Shown here: positions 8,121 through 14,166 of the stretch, piece by piece
How the letters are laid out: each line of letters starts with the position of its first letter
Numbering within the stretch: the stretch's first letter is position 1
Source: an uncultured Selenomonadales bacterium
GTDB lineage: Bacteria > Bacillota_C > Negativicutes > Selenomonadales > Selenomonadaceae
NCBI GenBank assembly: GCA_937916025.1
Contig: CALGGX010000524.1
Coordinates: 1-14,166 of the forward strand
DNA length: 14,166 nt
Direction: 5' to 3'
Made by a program: the position numbers and the translations under genes
The notes under the pieces: generated by a model
What the model saw: the letters and a program-made list of their open reading frames with translations, nothing else
The model's database searches: none
What the model was told of the DNA's origin: nothing

Positions 8121-8142
8121 ATATCATTCAAATATCATCGAA
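8121..8142 (+). promoter_or_regulatory. tandem 11-bp AT-rich repeat upstream of gene 2, possible promoter/operator
   Basis: ATATCATTCAA (8121-8131) and ATATCATCGAA (8132-8142) match at 9 of 11 positions. The spacing is about one helical turn, as for a protein that binds one DNA face. It is the only AT-rich stretch in the spacer and lies just before the ribosome binding site, where a promoter -10 region (TATATC at 8120-8125) could also fit. No convincing -35 box is visible. Confidence 0.3.
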
Positions 8143-8154
8143 AGGAGCCTCCTT
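8141..8154 (+). promoter_or_regulatory. Shine-Dalgarno sequence of gene 2 within a small inverted repeat
   Basis: AAAGGAG (8141-8147) sits eight bases before ATG 8156, a strong ribosome binding site. The following CTCCTT (8149-8154) is its exact reverse complement. AAGGA can therefore pair with TCCTT over a three-base loop and partly hide the site. Confidence 0.65.
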
Positions 8155-8155
8155 C

Positions 8156-8248
8156 ATGCGTATTCTCAAAAAGATTAAACGCACGCTCACGGCTAAGGTA
8201 CTCGCGGCGGTTGCGGCGTTCGGATTGTTCTCGCCCATCTCTCACGCC
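8156..8248 (+). other. signal peptide of gene 2
   Basis: Residues 1-31 have a basic n-region (MRILKKIKR), a hydrophobic core (AKVLAAVAAFGLF), and a c-region PISHA followed by SDI, with probable signal peptidase I cleavage after Ala31. It supports ATG 8156 as the start and Sec-dependent export. Confidence 0.8.
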
Positions 8249-11200
8249 TCCGACATCACCGATAAAGACGGCCACTCTCTCATCAACTCCGATCAAATTC
8301 ATAACCTCTACGCGCAGGAACTCGACAATAACCTCGCCGTTTCGCGCTACGATAAATTCAGCCTCTCGCAAAACGAGATCGCCAATCTCTTTTTCAATAA
8401 GCAGGGCGAATCGACTTACGCCGATAATCTCGTCAATTTCGTCAATGAGCGCATCGACATCAACGGCACCGTCAACGCCGTACGCAACGGCGCAATCGAC
8501 GGCAATCTCTACTTCCTCTCGCCCGAGGGGCTCGCCGTCGGCAAAAGCGGCGTCATCAATGCCGGCGCGGTCAATGCCTACTCCGTCGGCTACGGCGATT
8601 ACCTTAAACTCAATGCCCTCGACGCCGCAGGACTCGCCGCGAGACTCGACGATATCAATGACGGCAAACTCGCACGTACTTCAGAGTCAATCGACATCAA
8701 CGGCGTCGTCAATGCTCGCAACAACATCACTCTCCACGCCACCGAAGTCAAGGTCGGCGGCACTCTCAATCAAAACTCCAACATCGATTTCACCGCGCTC
8801 GTCAATGCCGGCAACACCGTCAATAACATCTCCAACCTGCGCATGACTGCCGACGGCAACGATCTCATCATCGATAGCGGCGACACCGGCATTAATATCT
8901 CCGTCAAACGAGAGAGCATCGTCGACGATTCCGAGGTCGATGTCAAAGACTCGTCCGTGTTGGGGCGTTTCCTGTTCGATCACATCTCTACCACCGGCGC
9001 AACCGTCGATCTCAACGGCACCGTCACCGCATCGAAAGGCATTACCGTCAACGCCAACGCCAATACCGAGTTCGCCGAGGGCGAGTTCGTCAATATCCTG
9101 TCGATCGCCAATGCCGACGGGCTCCTGCGCAAGTACCTCAATACAGATGCCGCCGTCGCCGCCGTCTATAAGTCGACGAAGGCGAATATCAATGTCGGCA
9201 AAAACGCCAATGTCAGCGCGGGCGGCGATATCAATCTCTCTGCAACATCGACTTCGACCGTCAAGTACAATTCGCAATCGGAATCGAATACTTACGTCCC
9301 CGACGAAAAGGCGAAACTTCATCCGTCATTCGCCATCGACGACTTTACCGTCTTCAACAATGCCAAGATCGATCTCAAGAGCGGCTTGAAGTCCGACGCC
9401 AATATCAATCTGAAGGCGGATGCTCAATCCGATTTCCATGCAAATACCGCCGCCGAAGCCGATCCCGAAAAGAATGTCGCCGATATTTACGCCGGTGTCG
9501 GTCTCTATTGGCTTACCAACAACGCCGAGATCAATCTCTCGAAAATCGACGCGGGCGGCGATCTCTCTGTTCAGGCTGTCAATAACTCCGATTTTTATAA
9601 AGAAGTGCAGGCGACCGCCCCCGACGTCTCGAAAGTGACGACTACCGGCGCGCTGTCTTTCAATCATAACGATGCGATCATTGCCGTCAACGGCGATATC
9701 AATGCCGCCAACGTCGACATCAAAACCGATAACTCCGTCGCCAATTTCCAGCGCGTTCAGAACGTCGTCGAGGAAAAACAATCCTCCAATGATACGAAAA
9801 CCGACGAGAGCGATTCCGAGTTGCTCAATAACCTGCTCGAAGTCGTCAAGGATAACGCTCCCGACGATGTCAAGGAAAATCTCGATGAAGAGACCACGTT
9901 CGGCATAGGCGGCGCGCTCAATGTCGATGTCGATTACAACGTCTCGCGCGTGACCGTCGCCGAGAACGCAAAACTCACTTCGACCGGCAACATCGACATC
10001 AACTCCGAGCTCAACCTCCCAAAACTCAACGCCTCCGCCGTCAACTCTTTCGATATGGACGCGTCCACATCCAAAAATTACAACGTCAGTGCCGCCGTCA
10101 ATCTCGGCTACGGCTCCAACTCCGCCGATCTCATCGTCAATAAGAACGCCGCCTTCAACGCCAACGACGTCACGCTCAACAGCAAGTTCGTCATCGACGG
10201 CGATAACATCAAAAACGCCACAACCACCGTCAAAGCCGCATGGGCAGACTTCGTCGCCAATAAGAAGAAGCAAGACGCCTCTTTCAAAGCCGATTCCGAC
10301 ATCGACGGCAAGATCAAAAAGCTCGACAGCATTGATCGCACCGCCGAATATATCATCACGCTCGGCGATATTCACTCCTCCGTCGAAGAAAAGTACGGCA
10401 GCGGCGTTTCGCAAAACTTCGATCCGTCCGTGCTCGTCAATTTCTACTCCCGCGCGGAGCTTCAGGACTTGCTGTCGGTCACGCCGTCAAAGAGCATGAA
10501 TGTCGGCGGCTCCGTCAATCTCTTCAATCTCGATAACGACGCGCGCACCGTCCTCGGCGAGGGCGTCAATATCAAAGCCGATAACGCCGATATCACCTCC
10601 GATAACGAGATCAAACTCTTTTCATTGACCGGCACCGGCGGCGCGTTCCTCTCGCCCAACATCTCGACAAAAAAGGCGGCGGGCGTTTCGCTCTCGATCG
10701 GAAATGTCATGGGCAAGGCGGGCACTCTCCTCGGCAAAAACGTCGACCTCGACATCAACAATACCCTCAACGTCAAAGCCGATAATACGTCCGTCGATAC
10801 CGGCGTGGTCTACGGCGCGGGCTTGACCATCGGCGCAAACGCCATGAGCGGCATGATCAACTTCGTCACCGGCACCACCAACGCCCTCGCCGTCGTCGAC
10901 GATCAAGCAAAGATCAAAGCCGATAAGTTTGCATTGAATACCGTCAACAATTCCGATATCACGGCAGTCTCGGGCGGCTTGAATTTGTCGCTCGCCACTT
11001 CTTCAGACACCTCACAATCGGCTATCGGCATCGGCTTGAACCTCGTCGAGTTCGATGTCAACTCCATTGCTGCCGTGCTCGATACCGCCGCCGATACTTC
11101 TTACGAAGACGATGTGCTCACCGAAGAAGATATCGCGCGAGTGACCGCCGCCATCGATGCCGACGAGACCATCAAGCCCGAGGCGAAAGAAGCCGCTCTC

Positions 11201-14166
11201 GAGCAGGCGATCATCGCCGAGCGCAAAAAGCGTTGGAGAGAAGATCAAGCCGCCGCCGCACGATACGATCTCTGGCAGGCTTACAGAACCTTCGATCGCA
11301 ATTTTTCTCAGTATCACAGTGTGTTGGGCACGAAGAGCGATACCGATCAACGCGGCAGCATCAATGTCAACAGCCTCGCGGTCGATGCAGAAACCGGCGG
11401 CGATGTTCTCTCGATCGCGCTCGAAGGTACCGCATCTACCAATGTCGCCGGGGCCATGAACCCCCTCAATAAGATCGCGTCCGGCAAACAGTATTTCGAC
11501 AACATCACATCGCTCACGTCGCTTAATGATATCAAGACAGTCGTCAAGCTCGGCGAGAAGGCAAAAGACGAAGGCTTCCCCGCCGCCGCAGAGTACGTCA
11601 AGGGCAACAGCGGCAATATCTACAACGCCACCAAGAAGGCGGGGCTCAACGCCTCCGGCAAGTCCGAGGAAGAGAGTAAGAAAGACGGCGACGCCAATCC
11701 GTCATTCCCGACAAAATCTCCGAGCTCGGCAAGCAAAACGTCCATTGCGGGCTCACTCTCCTATGTCTCCTCCGACGGCAGGACTGCCGCCATTCTCGAT
11801 AACATCAACATCAACGTCGACAACGAGGCGGGCATCCTCGCCAACGATCGCATTTTCAAGGGCTCTTTCGCGGGCGGCGCAGCCATCAATTGGATCAAAA
11901 AAGGCAACACATCGTCAAAAACGTCGTCTGTCGGGCTCGGCGGCGCGGCCGCTTTCACTCAGTCCAATCGCGCCGTCAACACCATTCTCTCCAATGTCGA
12001 CATTACCGGCGTCAGCGACCACGATCTCGTCTTGAGCTCCGATAAGCGCGGTACCGATGTCGCCGTCGGCGTTGCTTTGCAGGGCACTGTTTCCGATGCA
12101 AGCTCCACAGACGTTGCCGCGAGCGTCTCCTTCGATTTCACCAATAACGACATTCACGCCCTCACCAATAACGCCAACGTCAGCAATTTCAAGAAAGTCA
12201 CGCTCGATTCCAAGATGAACGACCTGCAGATCGCGGGCGGCATTTCCGCGTCGTTCGTCAAGGCGGACGGCAATTCTTCCGGTGGCGGCAATACCGGCGG
12301 CGGCGATATTCCCATCGATGAAGATGCCGCGCCTCCCGCAGGCGAGCTCCCCGCAGACAAAGATGCCGCTCCCCCCGCTGATTCCGATACCGACGATGGC
12401 GGCGACAATTCCAAAAAAGACGACGGCAAGAATTCTTCGACCAACATCGGCGCATCGATCATCTTCTCGTTCGTCGACAACGACATTCGCGCCGCATCTT
12501 TCGACAGCGATATCAATTCTTCGGACACCATCAGCCTGCAGACGCAAAACGCGGCTACTCAGATCAATGCAGGCGTGGCGACCGCGATCGACGCTTCGAG
12601 CGACGCTTCCGACAAGAACTTCGCGGGTGCGGCTACTTACGGCAACTACGACAATCACACCGCGATCTCTGTCGGCAACTCCACTCTCACATCGGGCAAC
12701 ATCAATCTCGTCTCCGACGAAGTCAAAAACGATAACGATCAGCGCACGCGCCTTACCGAAATGGGCTTCGACCTCGACGGCTCGTCCTACGGCGGCGAGA
12801 AAATGGACGCTCTCCGCTCCGATAAAGATAAGAAAATCCTCGTCGGCGGCGCGTTATCGGTTGCAATCAGCAAGGCGGAAGGCGTCAATGCCGGTGCCGC
12901 TCTTACCATCATCGACGCCGATAACAAAAACGTCGTTGCCGTCAATGACAGCACTCTCAATGCCGATAAAGCCGTCATCAAAGCCACCGATAACACTCAG
13001 ATCGTCAATGTGGCGGCGGGCTGTGCCGGTTCGTCGGACGCGCTCGGCGGCGCGGGCTCTGTCGGCTGGGACGATCTCGAAGTCGATTCGCAAGTCAATT
13101 TCAAAAACACCACATTCGATGTTGCCGATCTCGATGTCGATTCCAAAAACCAAGCGCAAGTGATCAACGTCGCGGGCGAAGTCGCCATCAGCGGCTCCTC
13201 GACAATCGGTCTTGCGCTCGCGCTTAACTCCGTCGACAACGCCGCTTCCATCAATGCCGTCGATTCCACATTCAAGCGCACCGGCGGCAAAGCCGATCTC
13301 ACTGCCACCAACGACTGCGATCTCTATGCGGTCGGCGCGGGCATCAATATCTCTACCAAGGGCGGCGTCTATAACGGCAACGTCGCCATCAACATGGGGC
13401 ATAACGACACAACTGCCACTGCCGATAACGTTACTGTCGACAATCTCAAGACGTTTTCGATCAGCACCGTCGACAAGAGTGATAAAGCGACTGCGGCGGG
13501 CGCAATCGACGTTTCGCTCGGCATGTCCGACAGCACTTCGGCTAATATCGGCGCGTCCATTGCTTATACCGAGATCGGCGGCGGCTCGAGCGACAAGGAA
13601 AAACTCACTTCGACGATCAAAAATTCCACGCTTAACATTGCAAACGACGGCGCGATCAACATCACTGCCGACGACGAGTCTGATGTCAAGACGATTGCGG
13701 CGGGCATCGGTGTCAGTGCGGGCAAGTCTGTCGTCGGTGCGCAGGGCGGCGCGGCTGTCGCTCTTGTCGATAAAGACGTCGACGCCGTTGCCGAGAACAA
13801 CTCCATCACCGGCGCGGGCGATCTCAATATCGACGCCGATTCCAAAACCGATATCACCACGATCGGCGGCGTCGTCAGTGCTGCCAATCAAGCTTACGTC
13901 AATGCGGCGGTTGCGGTTGCCGTCAACAAGATCAATCAAGACACGGACGCGAAACTCACGGGCGGCACCGGCACTCAAAAAATCGACAACGGCTCCGTCA
14001 ATGCAAAGTCCAAGGCAAAAATCTTGTCGGTGTCGGGCTCGGGCGCGCTCACTCTCTCGAGCAGTGCGATCCTCACCGCCGCCGGCTCGGGTTCCTACAA
14101 TTACATCGGCTCGAATACCAATGCCGCCGGCGACAAGGCAAACGTCACCGCCGCCAAGAACTTCGG
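8156..14166 (+). CDS. leukotoxin LktA-family filamentous adhesin, N-terminal part (runs off window)
   Basis: The frame is open from ATG 8156 to the window end, giving at least 2003 codons with no stop. Residues 1-31 are a signal peptide ending SHA. Residues 32-140 resemble the N-terminus of LktA-type adhesins: NLYAQELDNN, INGTVNA, then GNLYFLSPEGLAVGKSGVIN at 116-135. This last motif corresponds to the NPNGI/VFG segment of two-partner-secreted (TPS) filamentous proteins. The rest is a long series of beta-strand repeats rich in Asn, Asp, Ala, Val and Ser (such as VNGDINAANVDIKTDN, AAGIGVSAG and AVAVAVNKI), expected to form a beta-helical stalk. Breaks in this pattern are a charged helical insert (983-1058), a Lys/Ser-rich stretch (about 1110-1195) and an Asp/Pro/Gly linker (1372-1425). 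Only two Cys were noticed. The family includes the Fusobacterium leukotoxin; toxicity of this copy is not implied. The secretion partner or C-terminal anchor is not in the window. Confidence 0.85.
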   Translation, partial: MRILKKIKRTLTAKVLAAVAAFGLFSPISHASDITDKDGHSLINSDQIHNLYAQELDNNLAVSRYDKFSLSQNEIANLFFNKQGESTYADNLVNFVNERIDINGTVNAVRNGAIDGNLYFLSPEGLAVGKSGVINAGAVNAYSVGYGDYLKLNALDAAGLAARLDDINDGKLARTSESIDINGVVNARNNITLHATEVKVGGTLNQNSNIDFTALVNAGNTVNNISNLRMTADGNDLIIDSGDTGINISVKRESIVDDSEVDVKDSSVLGRFLFDHISTTGATVDLNGTVTASKGITVNANANTEFAEGEFVNILSIANADGLLRKYLNTDAAVAAVYKSTKANINVGKNANVSAGGDINLSATSTSTVKYNSQSESNTYVPDEKAKLHPSFAIDDFTVFNNAKIDLKSGLKSDANINLKADAQSDFHANTAAEADPEKNVADIYAGVGLYWLTNNAEINLSKIDAGGDLSVQAVNNSDFYKEVQATAPDVSKVTTTGALSFNHNDAIIAVNGDINAANVDIKTDNSVANFQRVQNVVEEKQSSNDTKTDESDSELLNNLLEVVKDNAPDDVKENLDEETTFGIGGALNVDVDYNVSRVTVAENAKLTSTGNIDINSELNLPKLNASAVNSFDMDASTSKNYNVSAAVNLGYGSNSADLIVNKNAAFNANDVTLNSKFVIDGDNIKNATTTVKAAWADFVANKKKQDASFKADSDIDGKIKKLDSIDRTAEYIITLGDIHSSVEEKYGSGVSQNFDPSVLVNFYSRAELQDLLSVTPSKSMNVGGSVNLFNLDNDARTVLGEGVNIKADNADITSDNEIKLFSLTGTGGAFLSPNISTKKAAGVSLSIGNVMGKAGTLLGKNVDLDINNTLNVKADNTSVDTGVVYGAGLTIGANAMSGMINFVTGTTNALAVVDDQAKIKADKFALNTVNNSDITAVSGGLNLSLATSSDTSQSAIGIGLNLVEFDVNSIAAVLDTAADTSYEDDVLTEEDIARVTAAIDADETIKPEAKEAALEQAIIAERKKRWREDQAAAARYDLWQAYRTFDRNFSQYHSVLGTKSDTDQRGSINVNSLAVDAETGGDVLSIALEGTASTNVAGAMNPLNKIASGKQYFDNITSLTSLNDIKTVVKLGEKAKDEGFPAAAEYVKGNSGNIYNATKKAGLNASGKSEEESKKDGDANPSFPTKSPSSASKTSIAGSLSYVSSDGRTAAILDNININVDNEAGILANDRIFKGSFAGGAAINWIKKGNTSSKTSSVGLGGAAAFTQSNRAVNTILSNVDITGVSDHDLVLSSDKRGTDVAVGVALQGTVSDASSTDVAASVSFDFTNNDIHALTNNANVSNFKKVTLDSKMNDLQIAGGISASFVKADGNSSGGGNTGGGDIPIDEDAAPPAGELPADKDAAPPADSDTDDGGDNSKKDDGKNSSTNIGASIIFSFVDNDIRAASFDSDINSSDTISLQTQNAATQINAGVATAIDASSDASDKNFAGAATYGNYDNHTAISVGNSTLTSGNINLVSDEVKNDNDQRTRLTEMGFDLDGSSYGGEKMDALRSDKDKKILVGGALSVAISKAEGVNAGAALTIIDADNKNVVAVNDSTLNADKAVIKATDNTQIVNVAAGCAGSSDALGGAGSVGWDDLEVDSQVNFKNTTFDVADLDVDSKNQAQVINVAGEVAISGSSTIGLALALNSVDNAASINAVDSTFKRTGGKADLTATNDCDLYAVGAGINISTKGGVYNGNVAINMGHNDTTATADNVTVDNLKTFSISTVDKSDKATAAGAIDVSLGMSDSTSANIGASIAYTEIGGGSSDKEKLTSTIKNSTLNIANDGAINITADDESDVKTIAAGIGVSAGKSVVGAQGGAAVALVDKDVDAVAENNSITGAGDLNIDADSKTDITTIGGVVSAANQAYVNAAVAVAVNKINQDTDAKLTGGTGTQKIDNGSVNAKSKAKILSVSGSGALTLSSSAILTAAGSGSYNYIGSNTNAAGDKANVTAAKNF

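Noticed and set aside
7966..8178. A 70-codon + strand open frame across the repeat array
   Set aside because: Translated repeats only (Arg/Gly/Gln-rich). It overlaps the ribosome site and start of gene 2, and no Shine-Dalgarno sequence precedes it.
7944..8846. A 300-codon + strand open frame starting in the repeat array and running into gene 2
   Set aside because: It overlaps the signal peptide and N-terminal domain of gene 2 in another frame, is made of Ser/Thr/Pro/Arg strings, and has no ribosome binding site.
9326..10414. A 362-codon open frame on the minus strand inside gene 2
   Set aside because: Same codon-bias shadow. The sense frame continues a recognisable adhesin repeat.
12854..13978. 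A 374-codon open frame on the minus strand inside gene 2
   Set aside because: Arg/Asp/Ile-rich shadow with no domain; the sense strand is coding throughout.

Overview
The window holds two giant, repeat-built genes for secreted proteins, both on the + strand, separated by a 311-base non-coding spacer. The sequence is GC-rich, with a strong preference for NNC codons (GTC, GAC, GGC, ATC). The second protein has a classical Gram-negative-style signal peptide followed by a leukotoxin LktA-type filamentous adhesin N-terminus. The first has RTX (hemolysin-type) calcium-binding repeats and a YqkD-like alpha/beta hydrolase domain of a kind common in Firmicutes. This mix suggests a didermic Firmicute (Negativicutes, Selenomonas-like, possibly from gut, rumen or mouth). 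That assignment is inferred from protein style only; no rRNA or housekeeping gene is present.

Layout. Bases 1-36 may be the tail of an upstream gene whose TGA overlaps the ATG of gene 1 (TGATG). Gene 1 (36-7844, about 2602 aa) is a modular RTX protein. It has two tandem modules of about 500 aa, each with an alpha-helical core, then an RTX block, an embedded alpha/beta hydrolase with a complete Ser-Asp-His triad, a second RTX block, beta-rich modules, and a C-terminal RTX segment. A closing motif (F-x-D-x-GL followed by an S/F-(I/L)LL strand) recurs at residues 515, 1010, 1812 and 2275. This shows that the hydrolase lies inside one of the repeating modules. Bases 7845-8155 hold an irregular array of GC-rich direct repeats, then an AT-rich patch with a tandem 11-bp repeat, then a strong Shine-Dalgarno sequence that can fold on itself. 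Gene 2 (8156 to beyond the window end, at least 2003 codons) is a Sec-exported LktA-family filamentous adhesin made of beta-helix-type repeats.

Working together. Both products are predicted to be extracellular or surface-attached, but by different routes. Gene 1 has no N-terminal signal peptide and looks like a type I secretion substrate; gene 2 has a signal peptide and a two-partner-secretion-like N-terminus. No transporter or secretion partner is in the window. The locus resembles a surface adhesin/exoprotein island. The most unusual points are the hydrolase embedded in an RTX scaffold, the duplicated helical modules of unknown function, and the intergenic repeat array.
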